Program-made: the position numbers and the translations under genes
The notes under the pieces: model-generated
What the model was told of the DNA's origin: nothing
The model's database searches: none
The model's input: the letters and a program-made list of their open reading frames with translations, nothing else
Assembly (NCBI GenBank): GCA_021442155.1
Contig: CM038222.1
Location: 21,462,923-21,526,922, forward strand
Length of the DNA: 64,000 nucleotides
Direction of reading: 5' to 3'
From: Cymbidium sinense
Lineage: Eukaryota; Streptophyta; Magnoliopsida; Asparagales; Orchidaceae
In this document: positions 1-11,329 of the stretch, in pieces
Layout: the number at the start of each line of letters is the position of its first letter
Numbering within the stretch: position 1 is the first letter of the stretch

Positions 1-291
1 TATGTTAATGATTTTTTTATGTTATTTTGAAAATAGACTCATGTAATTTTGTATGTTGAATGTTTGGTCATTTTTGTGCTTTTGAAAATTTTTGATCTTA
101 TTTTGAAAAAAATTATAAAATTATGAGTTTGAAAGGTGCTCTTTGAAAAGTGCACTTTAGTTTTGAAAAGTTTAATCACTTTGCAAAAGTTTATTTATTA
201 ATCATTAAGATAAACCTTGACTTACCAAGCTAGTGGTAAGGAGGTTTTAAATTTTTGTCATCTCTTTTCATGAGTTAATTTTATTTTTTAC

Positions 292-310
292 CTATTGGGA
301 AACCCAATAG
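292..310. repeat. Short perfect hairpin in block A
   Basis: The arms CTATTGGG (292-299) and CCCAATAG (303-310) are perfectly complementary around a three-base AAA loop. The second block A copy (about 50994-51010) has lost the right arm, so this particular stem is not conserved. Confidence 0.6.
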
Positions 311-354
311 AGGTTCCAAGACTTACAAGGAGTGAGGTCCTAAAATCTAGAGGA

Positions 355-399
355 TGTTGGCTAGCTTTGCCTAAGAATGAAATAAGCTAAGTGCCAACA
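355..399. repeat. Long stem-loop in block A
   Basis: TGTTGGC then TAGCTT (355-367) pairs with AAGCTA, a three-base bulge AGT, and GCCAACA (384-399), giving 13 base pairs. In the copy at 51049-51086 the core TTGGC and GCCAA arms are retained while the inner part has drifted. Confidence 0.55.
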
Positions 400-718
400 G
401 AAGGTAAGATAGTCTTGGACTCATATGAATAACAAGTCCAATCATCCATAGTGGAGTCACCAAAAAAATCTGTGGTGTTTATTTTTGGTTATGTGTATTG
501 TGTGTGTGTATGGGACACCATGCATGTACTTGAGGTGATTTGGTATGACATCAAGGAATAGTGTACTATCTTGAAAGTTAGAAATTATTACCCTACGAAG
601 TACCTAATCACCAAATAAGGACTCCTAATGTATGATGGGTCTTCTAATATACTAGAGATTTTTCCCTACTTTACATGGATGAATAAAGTAGGGTTTACTT
701 AAATAGGGTTTTAAAGTT

Positions 719-737
719 CTATGGGCAAGCCCCATAG
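719..737. repeat. Stem-loop with compensated arms in block A
   Basis: CTATGGG (719-725) pairs with CCCATAG (731-737). At the matching site in the second copy the arms are CTATGGAGG (51455-51463) and CCTCCATAG (51468-51476) around CAAG. Both arms differ between the copies but remain complementary. Confidence 0.6.
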
Positions 738-910
738 TTAATTACATCTAAGGAAGGTGAGTTCTTGAATACTCTCGATTAAAGTAGACAATTGTTGTCT
801 CCAAAGAATTCAAAGATAGGACTATCAATAAATTGGTTATATTTGGAATATCAAATGGCATAGATCAAAAAAAGAGATTTATTATCAAAGCAAAATGGAG
901 ATAAGTAGGG

Positions 911-944
911 GATGCTCATGATACTAGGAAGCCTAGAGAGCATC
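911..944. repeat. Two-part stem-loop with compensated arms in block A
   Basis: The outer arms GATGCTC (911-917) and GAGCATC (938-944) enclose the inner arms CTAGG (924-928) and CCTAG (932-936) with loop AAG. The second copy has outer arms AATGCTC (51650-51656) and GAGCATT (51667-51673): the first base of the left arm and the last base of the right arm have changed together, so pairing is kept. Confidence 0.65.
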
Positions 945-3170
945 CCAAACTATCCTATGGTTGGGCTTTATATGTTTGAAATTGAGGAGAATTATATATT
1001 TGAGTTAAAATTTTATTAGAAATCTAGGACTTATAGTTCCAAAATACAAGATTGCGGAAATGCCCAAGAGAAACATCAACCTTAGATCCCAAATCTAGGG
1101 AGCTTTAGCGAGGGCCAAAGCACAGCTTATTTTTAAGGCAAAAGTGGGTATTTTATTTACCTCCATAGGAGAGGTTAAACCAGGGTGTTAGCCTCATATG
1201 AGTGGCAGTTAACTCCTCTGTTTCAAAACCATGGGTCAAGTCATATGCTTTGCAAGATGGCTAGGTTATTATTATTTAGAAAGAAACTAAAATCTTTAAA
1301 TCCACTCCCTAAGAGACTAGAGCATGAGTGGTATGAATAATGACTTATTCTAATGCAAATCTCATCAAATTTTATTAGATTTTTGACTCTTTATTTTGGC
1401 ATAGACTATGCATTTTATATGTCTAAATGCATGATGAAGTGAGTTATGGGCTAAATCAAAAGAGAAAGAGGTTTTTCAATCATAAGCTCTCGAAGATCAA
1501 ACTTTTTCCTATCTAGCAAAGATGGAAACCCTCTCTTAGCAAAAGTGAAACAAAATGACAAGTATGATATTAAGCATAGAACATCCAGCTAAGGGGTTGC
1601 TAAATATTTATTATCTTGATTTAATTCCTAGGCTTTATGTGAGGTTATGAGTTATTTTTAGAAAAAAAATTAATTATGAATTTTAGTTGGGGTAGGAAAT
1701 TTATTTTTATCCTAAGAGTCTAAATAAATCCAGGCCACACATTAGATCATCATACATGAAGAGACTAGAGAAATACAAGCCATTTCTATTGTGCAATTGT
1801 AAATAAAGCATCAAAGACTTTATAAACTCAATGTGAAAGAATAATAGGCGGTCGGGTATCCGTAAAACCGAAAAGAAAAATGTGGGTAGGTGAGCTCTAC
1901 TTATACAAGTATATGAAAGAATAATTACAAGTTACAAAATGATAAGTGTTATGGGGGATCTTCAAGTCTTCATGTTCCCTCCATTTCTTCATTTAATTTT
2001 GCTCCATTTGATTTGGTAGGCTTCTAGGCATCACATGGCACCCAATTAAACCTTACGGCCAATGTTCATCTTTAACCCCATAACACTTAATCAAATTCCT
2101 AATACACAATTATATTAAAAGAATGGAAAAGTAAATCTAACTACACCCACAAAATAAGTGTTAGCTAAACACACCATACAACCCAAGCAGTTATATGAAT
2201 AATTTGGACTTAGCACATGTAACCAAGTCCACATGTCCTAATAGATTATGCTTAGAGTTAAGCAACCTACAAAAGAGAGCATTTATATTTATTTTAAGCA
2301 CCCATAAGCATAATCTCATGCAAAAACAAGATTAGGCTAATCGCCTAACATTCGTCTGAGGCATACACTACATCAATGTACAATTATATCACAAACAAGC
2401 ATACATCAAACCATACATAGCCCTAACATAAAAGAAGTGGGGACTTAATCTAATGTGTGTGTTAAACCCTGTGTGGTATGTCCTAACTAGGATTTAGAGT
2501 TAAGATTTTCTAAGTATGATAGACATTTAATCATAAAGGATGGTTTCACTTTAAATGGTTTAATTGATTTACAAATTTTACTTAATATTTTCTTTTATTT
2601 CATTTGACCTACACTCAACAACTAAGTATTATGAAGAGAAAGAAAGAAAGGATCACTCTCTTTTATCCCTACCTTAAATCACATCTAAAGAAAATTAGTT
2701 AATCAATTTCCTTTAGTGAATGGCTTATTATATGTTTTAATTAGTCCTAATGTTTGGGTTCACTTTAAATAAACTCATTCAATAAGAAAGGCATCTTAAG
2801 ATTAGTTGGAATGAATTACTATCACATAACACATGTTTGTTCATTTCTTTCCATCATGTATTCCATGCATATGATTAAATCCTAAGCATAGCTATACATA
2901 CAATTTAAATTTTAGCACACTTAAATGATGAATGTGAGTAAATGTATTTAGAATTAATATTTCATTTGGTTGAATGATTTTATCATTTTAGTTTAAAGCT
3001 CAATCTAAATTCTTATGCAAAAGCATAAGGAAAGAACCTTAAATCACATGACTAATTAACCCAACCAATTAAACAAAGCATGAATGCATGTCTTTTTAAT
3101 AAAAAAATGAAGGTTTTCATTCCTTAACTAAGTATACATTTACTTATATAAAAGTTTTAATCAAGTACAT

Positions 3171-3260
3171 CACTGTTGTTCTGCACCAAGGGAATGCGGT
3201 AGGAACCTCCATAGGGCTACTTAAAGCCGTGCATCCCTGAGATGTCCAAACTAATATACT
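3171..3260 (+). repeat. Paired motif, first copy
   Basis: A roughly 90-base GC-richer motif containing GGGAATG, AGGAACCTCC and GCATCCCTGAGATGTCC. It is repeated about 250 bp downstream. Its reverse complement recurs at 63641-63735, 63889-63970 and, truncated, 46195-46245. Confidence 0.7.
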
Positions 3261-3424
3261 TTCTATCCTTAGATACATATGGATGTATAAATAACTACAA
3301 GAATAAAAATCCATGTAAAAAATTGTATTTTGATTTGATTTATTTATTTTGTGTAAATGAATTAAAGTTCTTTTCTAAATTCTGATGTTAAAATGCAAAA
3401 GAATGAAATCAAGCAGGTACGTCG

Positions 3425-3511
3425 CCATTGTTTCACTCCAAGGGAATGAGATAGGAACTTCCTTAGGGTTACTTAAAGTCGTGCATCCCTGAGATGTCCA
3501 GACTAATATAC
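3425..3511 (+). repeat. Paired motif, second copy
   Basis: Second copy of the 3171-3260 motif in the same orientation, sharing GCATCCCTGAGATGTCC and the following CTAATATAC. The inverted module at the right end of the window keeps the same roughly 250 bp spacing, so the pair predates the duplication of the module. Confidence 0.7.
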
Positions 3512-5213
3512 CCACTAACATTCATACTTATACATATCAACACACAAATGTAAGGAAGAGACTTTATTTCACTCATTAAATTTATATTCACTTGCATTTC
3601 CTATGTATATATAACTAAAGTTACAACATATATGTATATTCATTCATTAATAAACTTTTGAAAATATCTTTGAGATTTAATAGTGATACTAGCCACACAA
3701 ATTTTTAATTAAGCCAACACATGCAAATTAACATAAAGGAAATCATATTTTTATTTGATTAATTTGAAAGATATTGATGCATGAATCATATGACATATAA
3801 CATTTAGCATAATTCAAAAAAAAAACAACAACATAAGCATGTAATTTCATTCAACCCAACTAAGTCCTAAGGATAATCATATTAAACAATCTCATTTAAG
3901 ATGAACCAAAGTATCCTAAAATAATTTTTTATCTTCATGTTTGGTTTGAGTTAAGGAATATAAAAGAGGCTTGATAATCCAAATCTCATTCTACATGTCC
4001 AAGTTAATTTGGTTTGAGTTACTTTTCCTACATCCCCTTAAGCTAATTAACTAAATAATGATGAGCCAATATGAGATGCAACCACATGAAAAGTAAATTT
4101 TCAATGCTCTTAAGAAATGAAAGGGTCCTAATGCAATTGGTTCATAATTAATAGTTACTTAAGCCTAAGGAGCTCACTTAACTACTTTTATGGTTTTCTC
4201 ACACATGTGAGCTAACCATAATTTCATTAGATCTTTTTTTAGGTTATTGAACACCCAAAGAGTTACCCAAGATTGATTAAATAAAGTTAGGTTATGAATG
4301 AATGGATTTTAAATTAATTTTATTAAGCCTTTGATTAATTAATTAAATTCTATGAGTATGCTTTAATTAGAATGATGAAATTAACTTAAGGAAAGGGATC
4401 AAGGGAGGCCTCAATCCTAACCCTAAATCATTTCAAACACTTAAGGCTCTAAAATAATTAAGTTCTCTTATTTTGATCAGTTAATTAAATGGCTAATTAA
4501 TTATTTAAGCTTTTTAATTAACTTGAAATAAATGAAAAGGCTTAATAAAATGGTTATAAGGAATGAACCCAAACCACTTCCCTAAGACTTCCCACTATTA
4601 ACAAAGGATAATGAGCTTAATTAATTAAAACCACTATAAATTTGCTTAATTATCACTAATTAAGGTTGAGTAATTAAGGCTTAATTGATTTCCCAATTAA
4701 CTATCCAAACAATTCTAATAAAATGGGAGGTAGAGGCCATCCCCTTAAATATCACTGGAAAATTTTAAATTAATTGGTGAATTAATTAGAGAGTAATTAA
4801 GCTAATTATGTTTTTAATTAAACTTTAATTAAGTAGAAATTTCTATTCAAAATTAATTAATCATAATTTTAGTAGTTTCTACTCTAAAATATCTTCAAAA
4901 TGAGCCATCATTTGTATTTTTTTGGATTTTTCTAGGATTAGTTATGATTTTAGGAAGATTCAGCCTTAAAAATTAATTAAAATAGCCCTAATTAACCCTT
5001 AATCCTGTTAGCATCATGTGGCTGCTAACGCGACACACACTTTCCACATGGTGCGACAGGATTGGATATTTAAGTTATCATATCAGAATGTTGACTTGGA
5101 TTGCAGCGGACGTGCTTTCTCGTGACCGTCGAATCTAAGATCGGACTACCACGATCAAGTCACACAATAAAGGGGAGAAAATAGAGAATCTAAGTGTGAT
5201 TTGATCAGGACTG

Positions 5214-5237
5214 TCCATTCCGATCACGCGGAATGGA
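5214..5237. repeat. Perfect 9-bp stem hairpin in block C
   Basis: TCCATTCCG (5214-5222) and CGGAATGGA (5229-5237) are perfect reverse complements around a six-base loop. The inverted module copies do not keep this exact stem. Confidence 0.5.
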
Positions 5238-5499
5238 TGACCCATGATCTATCTCCTTCGTGAGCGGTGAAAGATGAATGTCGTTAGTCTTTCCCCATTC
5301 GATTCGAACTCACCTGAGCTCGGATTGCCTCCAAAATCATCCCACACCTTCAGGGAATGGATACGTACACATCTATTAATTAAGATTCTCTCAAATGCAC
5401 ATTCACTTCATAAAGGACCAAATGATTTTGACTAGGGAGCTCAGTTTTGCAAATTTACCTCATTAGAGCTAATATCTGATGGTTCGAACAACTGAGGAA

Positions 5500-5522
5500 G
5501 CTTCATCTGGTTGAGATGAAGC
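5500..5522. repeat. Hairpin in block C conserved as a palindrome
   Basis: GCTTCATCT (5500-5508) and AGATGAAGC (5514-5522) pair around GGTTG. In the inverted copy at 61863-61880 the same arms abut to give an 18-base perfect palindrome. The copy near 44355-44367 keeps only one arm. Confidence 0.6.
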
Positions 5523-6200
5523 CCTATTGAGTTGCATGAGCATTGATTTAGTGTAGAGCTCTCGGTTGACCAAGCCACACACGTAGAAGCCATGGATTTG
5601 ATTGAACTCTGGTCTCTGGTGGTTAGAAAGGCTGGGGATGATTTGGTTGGCTTTGATGAAGTACGAGAATGGTGTGTGTGCGAGGAATTTAAGTTTGATT
5701 GAGTAGAGAGAGAGTATTGATTAGAAGAAGGTTGTCTTATTTTAGTTTCACACACAGAGGAGAAATTCGATTAAGGGAGGCTTCGGGAACACTTGGAAAG
5801 GCTTTGTGGGATTTCAAAAATGCTTAGGGAACTCTCACAATGCAATTTATGTCCATTCCCACTCGAATTGGGGGAGTATACCCCGAAATCATGTGTGAAG
5901 GATAGATGGGATGGGCTGGCATGTTTTGGCGGGCCCTTGAGCACTAGAGGTTGTGTCCAACTCCACGTGTCTCATCTTGAGTGGAGGGAGTTGTGGGAGG
6001 CTTTCCAAGGGCTGGTGTGCAAAGATCTCTCGGCCTGAATCCATGGGTTTTCAGTTTTAGCTTGTATGAGGAGGATTTGAACTCCCATTGGTCCTTGGCC
6101 AACCTAAGGGGAATTGGGTGAGCTAGGTGGGGTAGGTGGAGCCTTGCTTGAGTGCTTGGAGGCTGCCATGGTGATGGGGAAGTTAACATTACTTGTTAGT

Positions 6201-8450
6201 GTGAAGACCCAATGGAAAGAAGGTTTGTTCAATGGCTCATTGCTTGGGTGGGGCCCGCTATGGATTTGGACTTATTTGGGAATGAGTTAGCACTGGTTTG
6301 GGTCAGGTTAGGGCACATCCTAAGGTCCTATAGGTTGGTTTTAGGTGATTTTGCTTCATATGGTCAAAATAGGCTCATTTGGGTTAGGTTGGGTTGGGTT
6401 GACAATTGGTCAAATTGGGTCAAACTAAGGCTTCAGTTAAGTTCAAATGATGTTTTGAAGAGTTTTGATTCAAGTGGTTTTAGTTAATTTGGCTTAGGTT
6501 TGATTTTGGCTCATTTGGATTCAAATAGGTCAAATGGGCTAAGTTGACCAATTTGATCAATTTGGGGTTGGGTTAAGTGTTGGTTCATGTTCAATTGGTT
6601 TAATTGAAAATGATTGAAGGCTTTGGTTTGGTTTAATTTGAATTAATTTGGATTTTGGCCAATTTGACCCTTTAGGTCAATTTAGGCTAGGTTGGGTCAA
6701 GTTGACCAATTGGTCAAATTGGGCTCAATCATGGGTTTGGTCAAGTTCAATAAGTGATTTGTAATGAACTTGAGGCATTGGTTACAATCAATTTAGATCA
6801 AATCATGATTTGATCCATTTTGGCTTTTTAGGCCAATTTGGGTTAACTTAGGTCAAATGGTCAATTGGACTTGGTTTGGCTCAATTGAGTGTATGATCAT
6901 GTTTAATCACTAATTATGAGTGGGTTTGAGTCAATGGTTTCAATCAATTTGGCATATGATGGGTTTTGGTTTGTTTAGGTTTCATTTGGGCTAAAGGTTC
7001 ACTTAGGCAAAGGTTCAAGTTGACTTGGTTTGACCCAATCAAAGGTAGTTGATCACCTTAGGATGATTGTTGATCATGATATGAGGTATAGGTGGGCTTA
7101 GTTCAATCCAATTTTGTTTGGATTAGAACTTGGCTCAAAAAGGTCTTTTAGGTCACTTTGGGTCAAGTGGACCTAAATAGGTCAATTAACTTGATCATGG
7201 CTTGATTCAAGTTTAGTTGTATTGGTAAATGGGTTTGAAATGGAAATATAAATCCAATTGCAAATGGTTTGAAGCCATATGGATTTTGGTTCATATGATA
7301 ATTTCAAGTAAAAAGGGCTAACTTCGGTTTGATTTGGGTTAGCTTAGATTTGGTTTGATAATTGTAGTTTATGTTTATATTTGGAACGATGATTGAAGAA
7401 ATGATTGAATCATGAGGAAATCCATGGCTTATGAGTTGATTTGGTTATCATTTAGCAAAGTTCAAGAACTTGGCTAAAAAGAATAAAATTGAGAATTTGA
7501 TTTGATTTGGTTTTGGCCACTTGGATTTATATTTCATTTATATTTGTGAATATAAATGAAGATATAAATGATTCATGAGAAAATCACTTGAGTTGAGTGG
7601 TTTGGAAGCAAATTTGACCAAGTTGAGGGAGGTAGGTCAAAAGGGCTTATGTAGGGAATTGATTTGGTTTGATTTATTTTTGGTCATTGGAGGGTGGGAT
7701 TTATTTATATTTGTGAATATAAATGAAGGAATGATTGATTTATAAAGAAATCAATTGAGTTTGGGTTGATTTGGATTGAGATTTGGTTAAGGTTATGGAG
7801 GTGGGTCCATATGGCTTAAGAAAGGTCTTGATTTGGTTTGATTTAGTTTGATTTAGTTTGATTTGATTTAAATTGTTTGAATTTTGATTTCAATTATATT
7901 TGTAAATATAAATGAAGAAATGATTGATTTATAAAGAAATCAACAAAATTTGAAAGAAGGGGTTTTAGCTAAGCATATGAAGGTGGTTCATATGGCTTTG
8001 GAAGGGATTTTAGAGTTTAAATTTAATCATGGGTTACAATCATTTGGAGTTGGATTTGATTTGGAATTTGGGTTGGGATTTTATTTGAGATTGAATTTTA
8101 TATTTTAGAAAGTCAATAGAATTGGGGTTGATTTGAATTTGGTTAAGGCTAAGTCCATAAGATAAAATCAATGGGCTTAGGAAGGGATTTGGAATTTGAA
8201 TTTAATCATGGGTTTCAATCATTTGATTTGGGATTGGATTTATGATTTTGAATTTGAAATTAAGGTTTGGTTTGGAAGAAGGAAGTAAGGATTGGGTTTA
8301 AGGCTATAGGGCAGGCAAGACTTCTTAAATCCCTATGGCATAATCTCTTTATATGACTAACCCTTCCAAGTCTTTAGGTTTAGATTAAGTGTTCACCTAA
8401 TTACTATAAGAATCTTAAGACTAAGGAGCTCTTAGTGCCTACAAGTGTCC
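6201..8450 (+). repeat. Block D: TTGGTCAA/TTGACC-rich part of the module
   Basis: A cryptically repetitive stretch built from variants of TTGGTCAA, GGTCAAATTGACC and TTTGGTTTGATTTGG. Between 6360 and 7200 I count about 19 TTGAC/GTCAA pentamers over both strands, which match the plant W-box core. From about 7370 the repeats shift to TTTGATTTGGTTTGATT with recurring TATATTTGTGAATATAAATGAAG-like words near 7530, 7700 and 7890. Inverted copies are at 42498-43640 and 59361-61160. The match to the right-end copy runs at least through 8320-8430 (GGCATAA...ACCCTTC...GTTCACCTAATTA). Confidence 0.65.
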
Positions 8451-8639
8451 TAGATCTATGATGATGAAGTTGAGAGCTCACTCCAAAAGTGAGGACAGAA
8501 AAGGGTGCCCAATAGGTGTGGTGTAATTGACTAGGTGCACCGCATGTATTGGTGTTGACCGAGATGATCAACAACATCCGAAGGATTGCGACCACTAACT
8601 GAGATGATCTACATCTAAACCTAAGATGTAGAATGAATC

Positions 8640-9824
8640 AAGATCTTAGTGTAATGCAACTCAACTTATGCCAAGGGTATATAAGAGGAAGGAAAGATCC
8701 ACTGAGGGATCAAGCATGAACCTTCCACTAGGGAAGCAGGTTCAGATTGTCCATAGGGAATACAAGTTTGATTTTGATATGATTTGGGAAGAAAAAGATC
8801 CACTAAGGATGAGTCTATGAACATTCCACTAGGGAAGAAAGTTCAGATCATCCACTAAAGATAGATATTTGATTTAGTTTGATATAATGAGGGCTCCACT
8901 AGGGAGAGGATATGATTCATATTTTGAGGGCACATCCACTAGAGATATGACCTCAGATCCACTGGGGATGAAGTGAATTTAAATTTGGACTCCCCTAGAG
9001 GGATGATGGTGAATTTGATGAAATGGACCCTGTCGGTGTGTGATGGATCCACTAATAAGGGGCTAATATCATCTTGGGCCTATCGTAGATTTACAAATCC
9101 AAAGGGATAGTCTACCAGCCACCAGGTAGGACTAACCAACCTAAGGGTTGCCTTTTTGTGTGCAATGGTTAAGTTAGGAAGAAAGCTTATAGAATTACAA
9201 CTTCTTAAACTAAAAACCACTGGGGTGATCAATTGCTAGCACAATAAATCAAACTTGACCTAAGGTGACTATTTGAGCGAATGCTGCAGTTGATTCGTAT
9301 CGACTCAAGAATTGTCAGAATCAATTTCATTTAAATTTTAAGATGGATCCTGTCGGTGTGTGATGTATCAACTAAGAATGGGCTAATATCATCCCAGTCC
9401 TATCATAGATTTACAAATCTAAAGGGATAGTCTACTGACTGCGAGGTAGAGCTAACCAACCTAAGGGGTGCCTTTCAGTTTGCAATGGTCAAGTTAAGAA
9501 GAAAGCTTATAGACTTACAACTTTCTTAATAAGGAACCACTGGGTGATCTTGATAGTAAAACAAATCTTCGACCTAAGGCTACTCATCGATGTGTGCAGC
9601 GGTCATCTTGGGGAGAATGCATGATAGACTTATATCTCCCAAAAGGAGGGCGGGTGACTCGTTGGTGGCAACAAGTCAAACCCACCTAAGGCGACGAGAG
9701 AGTCTTTGACACGAGAACTTATCTCAATCAAAAGTAGGCGATTCCTATAGGGAGTTTTGCTAACCTAAAGATAGGGATTACTTAAGAAAAGGTACCACAG
9801 GGTTTTCCTCTAATCCATAATCAA

Positions 9825-9908
<84 letters not shown>

Positions 9909-11320
9909 GTGTTGATACTGAAGGAGCTCATATTCATCCAGGACCATCTATTACACTGCTCATATCAGCTTAGTCCTATCTCAGACTTACTGGACCAAGG
10001 GAGAATCTGCATATCCGCAAGACAAATTCTCCAACCACAAGGGTGGCTACTATGAAAGGGAGGTTGTCCAATCCAAAAGTAACTGGGTAGTGCCTAAATG
10101 GGGTCGCTAAGGACGTGATCCAAATAGAGTGCCCACATGGGAGGTGCCGCTAGGGCCTTTATCCAAAACCATGTAAAAGAAAGCCTATAGGTATACGATG
10201 GCTAACTCAAGGAGAATGCTTGTAGACTTACACCTACCACGAGTGGGTATCCACCAAGTGGGTCACCATCACCATGGAGAAACCAACCAACCTAAGGTGC
10301 CCTTCGGTGTGCAACAATCAGTTTAGAAAAATGCGTGTAGACTTACATCTCCCTAAAGTGGAATTGATTGTTGGGATAGTCTGTCTTCAGCTCGACAGGT
10401 GCTATCCAACCTTGGGCAACTATTTAGTGGGGAGTCCCGTATAAGGATTGGACCTAGACTTGAAGTAGTCAGTAGGAAAGGAGCCACTGGGGGACTTATC
10501 CTAAGCCTCAAATATACTTAACCCAATCAGTGCATGATGACTAGTTTAAGAAGAAAGCATGTAGGCCTACATTCTCTTAAATAAAGTCATCATGAGGTAG
10601 CTTACTAGCTACATAGTAAGGCCTACCAAACTAATAAAACGTCGGTGTGCGGTCAAGTTAAGAAGAAAGCATGTAGACTTACATCCACTAGACAAGTAAC
10701 CACTAGGGTGACATATTAGTAAAGTAGTATGTCAGCCCTACCTAGAGCAGATAATGAGTGAGTGTTGTAGGGGCATTACCCACATCAAAATATCCTGAGA
10801 TGAAAGTTATGTGTTTGTGTGTTTATGATATATACTGAACTAAGTCAGTTCATGATGGCTAGTTTAAGAAGAAGGCATAGCAGACCTACATCTTCTTAAA
10901 GGGAGCCAACATGAGGGTAGCTTATCGACCACGCAGTAAGGCCTACCATGTCAACAAGGTGCTCATCAATGTGCAGTGGTCAATTCAGGAAGGCAGCATA
11001 GCAGACTTATATCTTCCTAAACAAGGGACCATTGGGGTGATGCGCTAACAGGGTAACACATCAACCCGACCTAGAACAGCTAATGAGTGAGTTTCATAGG
11101 GGGCTTGCTCCCACATCAATAGCCCGAGACAACAAATATGTGTTTGTTTTATATGTGGTTGTGTGTAGTTTGTGTTGGAGTTGTGTTGCTAAAGAAAAAG
11201 ATGCCCCTTGGGTTCCTTACACCTACCCTAAACACATCGTGGTGGATTCATAAGCAAATATATTTCTAATGAAGAGATGGAATTTGAAATGGAATGAAGT
11301 TTTATTGATGATTATTTTCA
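8640..11320 (-). repeat. Element 1 3' tail with tandem repeats
   Basis: Non-coding region between integrase and the element end. A repeat beginning GGACCCTGTCGGTGTGTGATGG-like starts near 9025 and 9345 (about 320 bp apart), with a weak third copy near 9940. A smaller motif like AAGAAAGCATGTAGACTTAC recurs about eight times (near 9180, 9500, 10320, 10550, 10660, 10870, 10990). A short CCACTAGGGAAG repeat is at 8715 and 8830. The same motifs fill the tail of element 2 (35611-38010) in the same orientation. Tandem repeats in the 3' untranslated region are known for Tat/Ogre-type elements. Confidence 0.7.
9827..9904. repeat. (AT)39 microsatellite
   Basis: An uninterrupted run of AT dinucleotides, 78 bases long, within the tail of element 1. 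The matching place in element 2 (near 36990) has only a short ATATATTT run, so the expansion is specific to this copy. Confidence 0.95.
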
Positions 11321-11329
11321 AACAAGATT

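Larger units (their letters stand above)
1..2470 (+). repeat. Block A of a long non-coding module, copy 1
   Basis: AT-rich DNA with no credible reading frame. It is repeated in the same orientation at about 50720-53220: shared stretches include the hairpin and GAGGTCCTAAAA region near 330-400, the segment near 880-970, and a highly similar stretch near 2120-2250 (matching about 52870-52985) that contains GTTAGCTAAACACACC. Several short stem-loops lie in it (292-310, 355-399, 719-737, 911-944). The left edge of the window cuts the block or whatever precedes it. The second copy is preceded by the hairpin array at 48841-50640, so a similar array may lie just outside this window. It may be part of a long LTR or of a non-autonomous element; no function is assigned. 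Confidence 0.75.
2471..5000 (+). repeat. Block B: AT-rich, TTAATTAA-rich part of the module
   Basis: Very AT-rich DNA, especially 4240-5000, with frequent TTAATTAA words. No credible coding frame. Inverted copies occur at about 44850-46310 and 62330-64000. They share the order of landmarks: the GCATCCCTGAGATGTCC-type motif at the outer end and the TTAATTAA-rich stretch towards block C. The direct copy after 53220 resembles this block only for its first few hundred bases. Confidence 0.65.
5001..6200 (+). repeat. Block C: GC-richer core of the module
   Basis: Distinctly less AT-rich than its flanks. It begins near GCTAACGCGACACACACTT and has inverted counterparts at about 43640-44850 and 61160-62330, sharing the GTGGAAAGC and GACGAGAAA...CAC stretches. 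Short open frames exist on both strands but they resemble no protein I know and are not preserved between copies, so I do not call a gene. It contains the hairpins at 5214-5237 and 5500-5522. If the module is an LTR this block might include regulatory sequence, which is inference only. Confidence 0.6.

Noticed and set aside
5441..6487. Small genes in blocks C and D
   Set aside because: Short frames on both strands, no recognised motif, and not preserved in the inverted copies.
1..8450. 3' LTR of element 1 as a firm call
   Set aside because: The module is inverted relative to the copies that lie at the 5' side of elements 2 and 3, so the two cannot both be LTRs of minus-strand elements without rearrangement.
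8678..8686. TATA box (TATATAAGA)
   Set aside because: A single match in AT-rich DNA, with no supported transcript or gene downstream.
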